From NCBI RefSeq assembly GCF_031880315.1, contig NZ_CP134771.1:186001-250000 (forward strand): DNA of 64,000 nt, written 5' to 3'. The stretch's first letter is position 1. Every line of letters starts with the position of its first letter. Source of the DNA: Pseudomonas baltica. Lineage in GTDB: Bacteria; Pseudomonadota; Gammaproteobacteria; Pseudomonadales; Pseudomonadaceae. A program made the position numbers and the translations under genes. Below are positions 53,658 through 63,284 of this stretch, piece after piece. The notes beneath the pieces are model-generated. The model did not search any database, was not told where the DNA came from, and saw only the letters and a program-made list of their open reading frames with translations.

Positions 53658-53984
53658 TTACTGCTTCGCTAGAGAATCCCTTTCTTCGAGCGCATCCAGA
53701 GCCAAGCTGACCAAATCCCCAAGGACTCGAATGCCACGGCTTTCAGCCATTTCATAGAAGCGATCATGACAAGCTTCTGTCACCTTGATGTTGAGTTGTT
53801 TCTTGGGTGAACCGGAGTTGAAACGCGCACGTTTTCCAGTTTTTACCTCTGGAGCGGCCCTGGATGGAAAATTGTTATCTTTAGATATCTTTTCGATAAC
53901 TTCAATGTCGGCCGGACGCTGCTCTTCCCCTTTTGGCTTGAAATTACCGAGGTTCGCGAATGGGTCGATTCGCTTATCAGTCAT
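53658..53984 (-). CDS. Ribbon-helix-helix partner protein of ParA (ParG/ParB-like)
   Basis: This 108-residue basic protein has a flexible N-terminus (MTDKRIDPFANLGNFKPKGE, KTGKRARFNSGSPKK) and a C-terminal RHH-like domain (QLNIKVTEACHDRFYEMAES). It is the usual form of the centromere-binding partner in type Ib partition systems. AGGAGG lies 9 bases before ATG 53984. The start overlaps the 3' end of parA (stop at 53977), so the pair is an operon. It should bind the decamer array at 58431-58530. Confidence 0.78.
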   Translation of the reverse strand: MTDKRIDPFANLGNFKPKGEEQRPADIEVIEKISKDNNFPSRAAPEVKTGKRARFNSGSPKKQLNIKVTEACHDRFYEMAESRGIRVLGDLVSLALDALEERDSLAKQ

Positions 53985-54327
53985 CACTCTCACCTCCTGC
54001 TGGATGGAGTTTTGCTACGAGCTCTGCTGCGAAAGCGTCAGCGTTTGCTATGGCCTTATCTATGCCAGGTACCTCAGACGCGTTTAATTCCCCCAAAGGC
54101 TGCTGAAAAGAGAACATCGCACGAAAAGCCTCGCGTTCTGTCATTACCGTCTCGAACAGGGGAATCTGCTTTTCTACAAGACTCCTACGTAAATTGGCCA
54201 TGGTTCGGGTTTGATAGGCTGGTGGCGTGCGCGTTAACAAAATTGAGAACGGTAGGCTATAGGCTGGCAGGTGCCTTCTCATTGCCAACTCTTGATCATG
54301 TATCAAAGAAACCGCCCTCCCCGCCTG
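53977..54327 (-). pseudogene. parA: parA fragment 3 (C-terminal part), separated by insertion sequences
   Basis: The codons AGRAVSLIHDQELAMRRHL, then SILLTRTPPAYQTRT, EREAFRAMFSFQQPLGEL and IANADAFAAEL form the C-terminal half of a small ParA ATPase. The fragment begins at CTG 54325-54327, the target duplication of the IS3-family element. Joining it to fragment 2 at the other CTG copy (56817-56819) gives ...LLDAEQ-AGRAVSL... without loss of frame, the expected ParA sequence. It is now untranslatable from its own promoter. Confidence 0.85.
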
Positions 54328-54432
54328 TGAGCTGGTCTAATGGCCCCGGACACCTTGATAGGTGAAACTGTAGTGGTCTAATGATTCCGGACACCCATTT
54401 AGGTGAGAATGCTCGCCACACAGAGGTGTTCG

Positions 54433-56808
<2,376 letters not shown>

Positions 56809-56816
56809 CCACTACA

Positions 56817-57090
56817 CTGCTCCGCGTCCAACAATGACCCCTGCATAGGAACAACCACAAAATCTGCCTCCTGCAGTGCTAAAACCACAATTTTCGCCGC
56901 AGTACCTTCTAGGTCCACAATCACGAACGGATCACGATTGGCAGCTTCGCGAATTTTGCTCGCGATGTTGTTTTCTGTGACACCGGAGATGACAGTCATA
57001 TTAGGGATGGTCTGAAGTAGGCAGCTATTTCTCAACTGCTGAGCCATAGCGGTTTCAAAAAACGGCAGCCGTTCAAAATCGATCAAGTCT
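56817..57090 (-). pseudogene. parA: parA fragment 2 (central part)
   Basis: The codons VISGVTENNIASKIREAANR, DPFVIVDLEGTAAKIVVLAL and ADFVVVPMQGSLLDAEQ carry the Walker A' and Walker B-like centre of a ParA ATPase (VDLEGT, VVPMQGS). On one side it ends at the CTG duplication of element B. On the other it ends at AAGTCT next to the IS5-family element. The codons before TVISGV (FERLPFFETAMAQQLRN) do not join fragment 1 in frame (one base off), so an extra indel or a deletion exists there. Confidence 0.82.
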
Positions 57091-58176
57091 GCCGCTTATT
57101 TCATGCATTTTTTCCGCAGCAAGCACCTTGCAGCGGCTATTTCCCTCATTACGGGCGCACCTCTCCCGCGCCAGAAAGCAACTGTCGACGTGCCATCCAC
57201 AGGTTCGACAGGGCGAACAACGTCACCATCTGAGCAGTGTTTTTCACCAAGCCTCGGAAGCGCACTTTCGTATAACCAAACTGACGCTTGATCACCCGAA
57301 ATGGATGCTCAACCTTGGAGCGAACCTGAGCCTTGGCTCTCTCGATCTTGCGTATTGCTTTGTACAACACGCTGCGTTTTCCGTGCTTCTTGTAGGTGCT
57401 GCGCCGGGCTGCAACCTGCCAGATGACTTGGCGTCCAGCATGCTCTTTGCGCTTCTCGACACCGGTATAGCCTGCATCGGCGCAGACCACGTTCTCAGAA
57501 CCGTGTAGCAGTTTGTCGACTTGGGTCACGTCCGCCACGTTGGCCGCAGTGACCACCACGCTGTGCACCAGCCCCGAGTCATCGTCGACACCAATGTGCG
57601 CTTTGGCGCCGAAGTAATACTGGTTGCCCTTCTTCGTTTGGTGCATTTCCGGGTCGCGTTTACTGTCCTTGTTCTTTGTCGAAGTGGGCGCATGAATCAG
57701 CGTGGCATCGACGATGGTGCCTTGTCGCAGTGACAGGCCACGCTCGCCCAGATAGCCATTGATCACGCCGAGAATGCCAGTGGCCAACTCGTGTTTTTCC
57801 AGCAGGCGACGGAAGTTGAGAATGGTGGTTTCGTCCGGGATTCGCTCCAGGCTCAGGCCGGAAAACTGGCGCAAGATCGTCGTCTCGTACAGCGCCTCTT
57901 CCATCGCCGGATCACTGTAACCAAACCAGTTCTGCATGAGATGAACCCGCAGCATCGCCATCAACGGATACGCCGGACGACCGCCTTCGCCCTTCGGGTA
58001 ATGGGGTTCGATCAGAGCGATCAAACCCTTCCAGGGCACGACCCGATCCATCTCGATCAGGAACAATTCCTTACGGGTCTGCTTGCGCTTACCGGCGTAC
58101 TCGGCGTCGGCGAAGGTCATTTGCTTCATCATCGAAAAGCTCGGCGATTGGTGTCCGGGGATTCTGCCAAATCAGG
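57091..58176 (-). mobile_element. IS5-family element inserted in parA
   Basis: About 1.09 kb containing one transposase gene, flanked by the direct repeat AAGTCT (57085-57090 and 58177-58182). I could not find clear terminal inverted repeats, so the exact ends could be shifted by a few bases. Confidence 0.75.
57149..58132 (-). CDS. IS5-family transposase
   Basis: This 327-residue transposase closely follows IS5 itself: KQMTFADAEYAGKRKQTRKE, HYPKGEGGRPAYPLMAMLRV, HLMQNWFGYSDPAMEEALYE, then the DDE motifs GTIVDATLIHAPTSTKNKD, VVCADAGYTG and VEHPFRVIKRQFGYTKVRFR. The frame is complete with a C-terminal ALSNLWMARRQLL. It is probably functional. Confidence 0.9.
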   Translation of the reverse strand: MMKQMTFADAEYAGKRKQTRKELFLIEMDRVVPWKGLIALIEPHYPKGEGGRPAYPLMAMLRVHLMQNWFGYSDPAMEEALYETTILRQFSGLSLERIPDETTILNFRRLLEKHELATGILGVINGYLGERGLSLRQGTIVDATLIHAPTSTKNKDSKRDPEMHQTKKGNQYYFGAKAHIGVDDDSGLVHSVVVTAANVADVTQVDKLLHGSENVVCADAGYTGVEKRKEHAGRQVIWQVAARRSTYKKHGKRSVLYKAIRKIERAKAQVRSKVEHPFRVIKRQFGYTKVRFRGLVKNTAQMVTLFALSNLWMARRQLLSGAGEVRP

Positions 58177-58363
58177 AAGTCTTTTTCAGAATTTCCTTAG
58201 AGGGACTGTTTCCTCCGTCAGCCCATTTAGCGATCGGGTAGTTGGGGTCAGCATCGATGACTGTCACCCCGACGCCTCTTGCAGCTAGCTGTGTCGCAAG
58301 TGCCAGGCATGACGTGGTTTTACCTACCCCACCTTTGGGGCTAATAAAAGGTATCGTGGGCAT
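58177..58363 (-). pseudogene. parA: parA fragment 1 (N-terminal part)
   Basis: From ATG 58363 (GGAG 8 bases upstream) the frame gives MPTIPFISPKGGVGKTTSCL, the ParA Walker A (KGGVGKTT), then GVTVIDADPNYPIAKWADGG, the Walker A' region of small ParA/VirC1-type ATPases. It enters the IS5-family element after KEILKKT. With fragments 2 and 3 it makes a ParA of about 220-250 residues without an N-terminal HTH, the type Ib form. Confidence 0.88.
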
Positions 58364-58430
58364 ACCGATATCTCCGGATATCCATAGTTATCTAAAGCTA
58401 TCTTATGATAGCCATGGCACCATCATACAC

Positions 58431-58530
58431 AGATACCCATAGATATCAATAGATACCCATAGGTATCAACAGGTATCAACAGGTATCAACAGGTATCAAC
58501 AGGTATCAACAGGTATCGATAGATATCCAT
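58431..58530. repeat. Ten tandem 10-bp repeats, candidate partition centromere (parS)
   Basis: Ten decamers follow one another without a gap: AGATACCCAT, AGATATCAAT, AGATACCCAT, five copies of AGGTATCAAC, AGGTATCGAT and AGATATCCAT. The 10-bp period puts each on the same face of the helix. Degenerate TATC motifs continue on both sides (58371-58420 and 58540-58618). The array starts 68 bases upstream of the parA start. Arrays like this are the centromeres and operators bound by RHH partners in type Ib systems; that role here is inferred. Confidence 0.85.
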
Positions 58531-58619
58531 AGAATAGCACTGGGTATCTAAAAGATATCTAGAAGCAGGCGATGCGAATCAGAAAGATAGCTACAGATAT
58601 CAGAAGATATCACAGTACG

Positions 58620-59015
58620 CACTACATAAGCTTGACGTAGCTATTTGAGAGTTCCCGTTGGCAGGATCGGAAGCGGGCTTTGTGACAGGGGCGATGCATA
58701 CGATCGACGGTGCGTTCGGAGCCTGAGGTACTCCAGCAAGCAGTCTGTGAAGGTCACGGATCTTCAACGGAGCGCGCACAGCCCTTGCATCCGTCAACAC
58801 CTCATGGGTCCGAGACCTCGCAGTGCGCGCTTCAGTTCACAGGCAGCAATCGAAGAAGCGGTCGTTCGCCATTCGCGGCTAACTGGGCAATTTAGAACAG
58901 TTCCTCTGGATAGATCTAAGCTTGCAAGGCGCTTGCCCCAACAGGTGCTCTGCGCCAATGAACGAGATGTACGACTGCTCGATCCTTCCGGGTTCATATC
59001 CGTTGCGGGTGCCAC
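58620..59015. other. Region with no recognised gene
   Basis: Several frames are open in these 396 bases on both strands, but none shows a recognisable domain or good start signal. I assign no gene. Confidence 0.45.
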
Positions 59016-59516
59016 ATGACCTCTCACGTTTTCTTAGGTATCGGTGATTTTGATCGCGCCTATACCTTCTACTCGAAGCTGATGGCCGACCTCGGTCTCA
59101 CACTCAAGTTTTACGACGCAGGCAAACCTTGGGCAGGCTGGATTGCCAAAGACTCGCCTCGCCCGATCTTTGTCATAGGCAAGCCTTTTGACGGCAAAGC
59201 AAGCGACCCGGGAAATGGTCACATGGTGGCTCTCCTTGCATCAGATCGAGAGGCTGTGAAAAAGGGCTGCACAACAGCTCTGGCGACTGGCGGCATATGT
59301 GAAGGAGAACCCGGGTTGAGGCGCCACTACCACCCTGACTACTACGGCGCCTACTTTCGAGACCCTGACGGCAACAAGATTTGTATCTGCTGTCACGAGG
59401 CGGATCAGCCTAGGTGCCAGCTCGTGAGAGCCATGCTGCGCTCAATAAGGGCGGAGAGTGCCCTATGCCCACTGCGTCCGCTTTGGGTTGCGGCCGCTGA
59501 TCACCGCGTCGTCTGA
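59016..59516 (+). CDS. VOC-family (glyoxalase/bleomycin-resistance fold) protein with altered C-terminus
   Basis: Residues 1 to about 130 form a VOC domain: HVFLGIGDFDRAYTFYSKLM, GHMVALLASDREAV and YYGAYFRDPDGNKICICCH, the usual final strand with the metal-binding Glu replaced by Cys/His-rich residues. Most homologues end here. A further 36 residues (QPRCQLVRAMLRSIRAESAL...) look unrelated and run up to the resolvase palindrome, so the 3' end has probably been replaced by junction with the adjacent transposon DNA. The substrate is unknown. Confidence 0.78.
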   Translation: MTSHVFLGIGDFDRAYTFYSKLMADLGLTLKFYDAGKPWAGWIAKDSPRPIFVIGKPFDGKASDPGNGHMVALLASDREAVKKGCTTALATGGICEGEPGLRRHYHPDYYGAYFRDPDGNKICICCHEADQPRCQLVRAMLRSIRAESALCPLRPLWVAAADHRVV

Positions 59517-59520
59517 TATG

Positions 59521-59640
59521 TGTCCGAAAACGATCGTTTTCGGACACCCAAAAACAGGCATGTACAAAAAATAGCCTTTCCCAAATTCGGACAGTGTACG
59601 ATTGAAAGCATACCTATTCGTACACTTCAGGTGCCTTTCT
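59521..59640 (+). promoter_or_regulatory. Candidate res site for the serine resolvase
   Basis: A perfect 26-bp palindrome (arms TGTCCGAAAACGA / TCGTTTTCGGACA, 59521-59546) is followed by TGTACAAAAA, CGGACAGTGTACGATTG and TTCGTACACTT, which look like further degenerate half-sites. The block ends at the resolvase start. Three such subsites upstream of tnpR are typical of Tn3-type res regions. Confidence 0.7.
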
Positions 59641-60240
59641 GTGTCCCGTACTTTCCTTTATGCCCGCGTGAGCACACCGGACCAAAATACCGCTAACCAA
59701 GTGTTGGAAGTGAAAGCAGCCGGTTTCGATGTGAACCCCAGGCGCGTAGTTCTCGAATGTATCAGCGGAAGCAGCGCAGCAGGCGAACGGCCTTTTTTTG
59801 CCAAGCTGCTGGATCGTCTTGAACCTGGTGATGTGCTCATAGTGACAAAACTCGATCGCCTTGGCCGTAACGCGATGGATGTACGGGCTACGGTAGAACG
59901 ACTCGGTAAAGACGGCGTAAAGGTCTACTGCCTCGCTTTGGGAGGGATGGACCTGACCAGCCCCACTGGCAAGATGACTATGGGTGTAATTTCAGCCATG
60001 GCCGAGTTCGAGAAAGACCTGCTGATCGAGCGCACCAATGCGGGGTTGGCCCGGGCGCGCTCACAAGGGACCAAGCTAGGTAGAAAGGGGAGCCTCTCCG
60101 AAAAAAGCAGAATCGAGGTACTGACATTATTGGAATCCGGCACGTCGGTATCCCAACTCGCCAAAGACTTTTGTACCTCTCGTCAGACGATCATGCGAAT
60201 TCGTGCTGGAGCTGCGGAAAATCAACACCAAGACTCGTGA
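59641..60240 (+). CDS. Serine recombinase, resolvase/invertase family (TnpR-like)
   Basis: This 199-residue protein starts at GTG 59641 (AGGTG upstream). The N-terminal catalytic domain has the nucleophile Ser in YARVSTPDQ (S11) and the motifs VLIVTKLDRLGRNAMD and GKMTMGVISAMAEFEKDLL. The C-terminal HTH reads SQLAKDFCTSRQTIMRIRAG. It should act at the palindromic site just upstream. No tnpA transposase is in the window, so either this is the accessory part of a broken Tn3-family transposon or a free resolvase used for dimer resolution. Confidence 0.9.
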   Translation: MSRTFLYARVSTPDQNTANQVLEVKAAGFDVNPRRVVLECISGSSAAGERPFFAKLLDRLEPGDVLIVTKLDRLGRNAMDVRATVERLGKDGVKVYCLALGGMDLTSPTGKMTMGVISAMAEFEKDLLIERTNAGLARARSQGTKLGRKGSLSEKSRIEVLTLLESGTSVSQLAKDFCTSRQTIMRIRAGAAENQHQDS

Positions 60241-60293
60241 AGAGTTTGAGCGAAGCGAGGGTCGGTTATTGCTCAGATTTTCAACTGTAAGCT

Positions 60294-60791
60294 TCAAGAG
60301 CGTGGGATAGTTACCAGCGGCAAAAAGAGGGTAAGCGGCGCGTCTGGCAGGGCAATGAAGCCGTGATGTCGATAGAAATCCGCTGCCGCCTCGTCTTTGC
60401 CGTCCACCATCAAGGCGAAGGCTGCAATCTCCGATCGAATGGCACGGTCGAGTGCGTCAGCCAGCAGCGCACCGCCAAGGCCTTGCCCCTTGAATGCCTG
60501 ATCGACAGCCAAGCGGCCCATGCGAACGGCGGGCACGGTTGGATAGCGCGGCAGCTTTTTGCCGGTACTGGCTGGGAGATCGGCCAGCAATAGGCTTGCA
60601 GATGCCAATGTGTAATAGCCCGCGATGCGTTGGTCGCTCGCTAAGGCCACGAAGCATGCGGCCACTCGACGTCGGACATCTTGAGTCACTTGCTCACGTA
60701 GATAGCGATTCAATGGTTCAGAATCGCTATTAAACCCGGCACGGTCATGTGTAGCATCGAGCGGCATTAGCCGGAACGGTGCGCCGCTCAT
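60294..60791 (-). CDS. GNAT-type toxin of a TacAT toxin-antitoxin pair
   Basis: This 165-residue GNAT toxin has the family pattern FNSDSEPLNRYLREQVTQDV, ASDQRIAGYYTLASASLLL, the acetyl-CoA loop FKGQGLGGALLADAL and a C-terminal DFYRHHGFIALPD. TacT-type toxins acetylate aminoacyl-tRNA and stop translation. Here this is inferred from family and partner. Its ATG overlaps the antitoxin stop (60788-60791), so the two are co-translated. The pair lies next to a resolvase, a common arrangement in Tn3-family elements. Confidence 0.9.
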   Translation of the reverse strand: MSGAPFRLMPLDATHDRAGFNSDSEPLNRYLREQVTQDVRRRVAACFVALASDQRIAGYYTLASASLLLADLPASTGKKLPRYPTVPAVRMGRLAVDQAFKGQGLGGALLADALDRAIRSEIAAFALMVDGKDEAAADFYRHHGFIALPDAPLTLFLPLVTIPRS

Positions 60792-61069
60792 TCAGAGCGC
60801 AATAGATTGCTGCGGCGCGCAAATGCGCGCTTCAGAGCCGGGGCTGGGGGCGGCGGTGACAACAGCGCTTGTGCAAAGCACTCCTGGTCGGCCAGCGAGA
60901 GCCGAATTAGGTCGGCCTGCTCGATGGCACGTTGCGCGGCGTCTTGAACAGCCGACACAACAAAATCAGTCATAGTCCGCCCCTGAAGCTCGGCGGCACG
61001 TTTTAGCATCGAATGCAGGTCAGTGCTGATTCTGGCCTCAAGGCGAGCAGTATGGACAGCTACGGGCAT
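60788..61069 (-). CDS. DUF1778 (RHH) antitoxin of the TacAT pair
   Basis: This 93-residue antitoxin has an N-terminal RHH DNA-binding part (ARLEARISTDLHSMLKRAAE, MTDFVVSAVQDAAQRAI). A toxin-binding tail follows (LADQECFAQALLSPPPPAPA), typical of DUF1778/TacA. It should neutralise the downstream GNAT toxin and repress the operon by binding the 21-bp palindrome at 61092. Confidence 0.9.
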   Translation of the reverse strand: MPVAVHTARLEARISTDLHSMLKRAAELQGRTMTDFVVSAVQDAAQRAIEQADLIRLSLADQECFAQALLSPPPPAPALKRAFARRSNLLRSE

Positions 61070-61091
61070 AATTTTTTCCTCCGACAGGTAA

Positions 61092-61112
61092 TGTACGGCA
61101 ATTTGCCGTACA
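61092..61112. promoter_or_regulatory. Probable operator of the toxin-antitoxin operon
   Basis: TGTACGGCAA-T-TTGCCGTACA is a perfect 21-bp inverted repeat 23 bases upstream of the antitoxin start, the expected place for autoregulation. A short CTAG run (GCTAGCTAGCTAGCTAGC) follows at 61120-61137. Confidence 0.75.
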
Positions 61113-61242
61113 AGTACAGGCTAGCTAGCTAGCTAGCGGAATGGTGCCGTCTGCGTAACGATCCTGCTTCCGCTACATTTTACAAGCGAATCCCCTAGCA
61201 CGGCATGGAGGAAGGGGTACGGATTAAGCCTAAGCGAATCAA

Positions 61243-61560
61243 TTACTCCTCATCATTCGCATATTGAGGATTACCTCGTAATTTCTCACGTTGAGCCTTT
61301 AATGAGGGCCTACCCTCTACAACGTTTTGAATGTGAGCTGTAATACTCGCCCATCCTGGCCAATAATTCTGTTTGGAAGATTGAGCTGCATCCCAAAAGT
61401 CTTCCCACCAGCAGCTTTTGTCTTGATCTCGAATGATGCTGAGGGGATGACGCTTCCCGGCCAGAATTGAAGAGAAATCTGCGTCGTCTACGAGAAATGC
61501 CTGTATTGACGTATCAGTCGCGTCGCCCCTCGTCCAGCGCCTGTAGAGGCTTTCAAAAAC
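61243..61560 (-). pseudogene. C-terminal fragment of an unidentified protein
   Basis: The frame FESLYRRWTRGDATDTSIQA, FLVDDADFSSILAGKRHPLS, WWEDFWDAAQSSKQNYWPGW, ending GNPQYANDEE, reads like real protein with consistent codon use. Upstream of about 61560 it has no credible beginning, because a different frame there encodes a DUF2254-like start. A product from ATG 61665 is possible but its first 35 residues would be out-of-frame DNA. I do not recognise the family. Confidence 0.45.
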
Positions 61561-61574
61561 CAGGCTGAGCGCCG

Positions 61575-61682
61575 CCAAACAGCCAGCAACGCCGTCACAA
61601 CGCCCAGTAGGGAAAACAGTCCCGCTCTGAACCACAGACGTCTGGTCCTGCGAATCAACAGCCATTGCCACCGAGCAACCAT
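61575..61682 (-). pseudogene. DUF2254-like membrane protein, N-terminal stub
   Basis: The frame MVARWQWLLIRRTRRLWFRA then GLFSLLGVVTALLAVW resembles the start of DUF2254 predicted membrane proteins (basic N-terminus, SLWFR-like motif, first helix). After the Trp the frame runs into unrelated sequence. It lies 50 bases downstream of nhaA, so it was probably the second gene of that operon before being cut. Confidence 0.5.
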
Positions 61683-61732
61683 TGCGAAACTCCGCTGTTA
61701 CGTGAGGGTGAGTTGGATGATATCTGTACCAA

Positions 61733-63082
61733 CTAACGACTGGCCGGCTTTCTGAAGTTGAACAAGCCCCACAGCAAACCCACCACTGCAGACGCACAGG
61801 AAGCGCACAGCACGCTCAGCTTCGCTGCTGCCAATAAACGGTCGTCGTCATAGGCAAGGCCCGCGATGAAAATCGACATCGTGAAGCCAATACCGGCGAG
61901 TAGGCCTACAAGTATCACCCCGCGCCAAGTCACCTGTTCCGGCAGTTTGCAAAGGCCCGTGCGAACCAAGATGAACGTAGCGAGCACCACGCCGATGGGC
62001 TTACCAAATACCAACGCCATTACGACGCCATAGACGACCGGAACCACAGCTGCATCGCTCAGCTGAGCGCCATGGAAATTGACCCCAGCGTTCGCCAGTG
62101 CGAAAAGCGGCACGATCACGAAAGCGACCCACGGATGGAGAGCCTCCTGAACTCGTTGTACAGGAGGCATCACTTCACGCTCTGCAAGCCGGATTTGCTT
62201 GAGTGGTGCTGATACCTTTTTCTCGCCCTGGTCTACCCGGTGCGTGAGATCTCGGAATGCCTGAGACATGATTTCGAGTGGCCGCTCCCGAGAAGGTGCC
62301 GACCATACAGGTGTTACAAGCCCAAGGATCACGCCGGCCAGTGTTGGATGTACACCGAGCTTTAGAAGGCCTCCCCAGACAATCGCGCCCGGTATCAGGT
62401 AGAGCCAGGCCGAGCCGATTCCCATCCTTTGCATCACAAAGACAAGCGCGAGACCTGTGCCTGCGATCGCCAGCCCCACAAGATGCAGGCTTGCGGTGTA
62501 GAACAGCGCGGTGATGAGGATTGCAGCAATGTCGTCGATGATTGCAAGAGCCAGCAGAAAGACTCGCAAGTTGGCTGGAATTGATTTGCCCAGCAGAGCA
62601 AGAACTCCCACGGCGAACGCGATATCGGTTGCGGTCGGCACTGCCCAACCGTGTGCAGACGCCGTACCCATGTTGTAAGCAAGGTAGATTCCTGCAGGGA
62701 CTAGCACACCCCCCAGTGCCGCACCTAACGGGAGCGTTGCCAGCTTTGCGTTCGACAGAGCGCCGTCTTGGATTTCTTGACGAATCTCCATTCCGACGAC
62801 GAGAAAGAAGATGGTCATTAAGCCGTCATTGACCAAGAAGTGCAGCGACTGACCCACGCTAAAGGAACCGATGGTGATGGCGACTGGGGTGTGCCAGAAG
62901 GTTTCATAGGAAAGGCTGGGCGAGCTGTTGGCCCAGAGCAATGCAGCGATAGCGGCTAGTACAAGAACGACGCCACTGAGGGCTTCGATATGACTGAATC
63001 GCTCGACCGCAGCTAATGCCCGGCTGGTGAGGATCTGCGGGCGGGGGATAACAGTTGAGGCGGGCGTATTTGGCGCGGGCAC
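61733..63082 (-). CDS. nhaA: Na+/H+ antiporter NhaA
   Basis: This 449-residue inner-membrane antiporter exchanges external protons for internal Na+ or Li+. About twelve helices are visible. Key elements are FFLVVGMEIRQEI, the discontinuous helix PTATDIAFAVGVLALLG with the Thr-Asp pair, the ion-binding Asp pair in LALAIIDDIAAIL and the GVHPTLAGVILGL segment. The central loop (DQGEKKVSAPLKQIRLAERE) is longer than in E. coli NhaA. It is complete and divergent from the kinase at 63285. A DUF2254-like stub follows it. Confidence 0.95.
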   Translation of the reverse strand: MPAPNTPASTVIPRPQILTSRALAAVERFSHIEALSGVVLVLAAIAALLWANSSPSLSYETFWHTPVAITIGSFSVGQSLHFLVNDGLMTIFFLVVGMEIRQEIQDGALSNAKLATLPLGAALGGVLVPAGIYLAYNMGTASAHGWAVPTATDIAFAVGVLALLGKSIPANLRVFLLALAIIDDIAAILITALFYTASLHLVGLAIAGTGLALVFVMQRMGIGSAWLYLIPGAIVWGGLLKLGVHPTLAGVILGLVTPVWSAPSRERPLEIMSQAFRDLTHRVDQGEKKVSAPLKQIRLAEREVMPPVQRVQEALHPWVAFVIVPLFALANAGVNFHGAQLSDAAVVPVVYGVVMALVFGKPIGVVLATFILVRTGLCKLPEQVTWRGVILVGLLAGIGFTMSIFIAGLAYDDDRLLAAAKLSVLCASCASAVVGLLWGLFNFRKPASR

Positions 63083-63284
63083 AGGTATTCCTCACCGGCG
63101 GCCCGACCGATATTGGAATTTAACCTGCGGTTCAGCACATTGCTTTACGCACCCAGGTGGATTGTACGCACGGGCTAATCGCTATCGCAAAGTTTGGATG
63201 ATTCTTGCTTCCCGATTACTGCAGGAAATTGAGACAATGCAGGTCGGCCATCCGGCTGCATGCTTCTCAACGCACAGGTATACC

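Noticed and set aside
57091..58176. Terminal inverted repeats for the IS5-family element
   Set aside because: The sequences just inside the AAGTCT repeats do not match each other convincingly, so I report only the direct repeats.
58431..58530. Tandem repeats as a CRISPR array
   Set aside because: The units are 10 bp with no spacers and no cas genes; they fit a partition centromere.
58600..59027. Several open frames between the decamer array and the VOC gene
   Set aside because: None shows a recognisable domain, a good start signal or consistent codon use.
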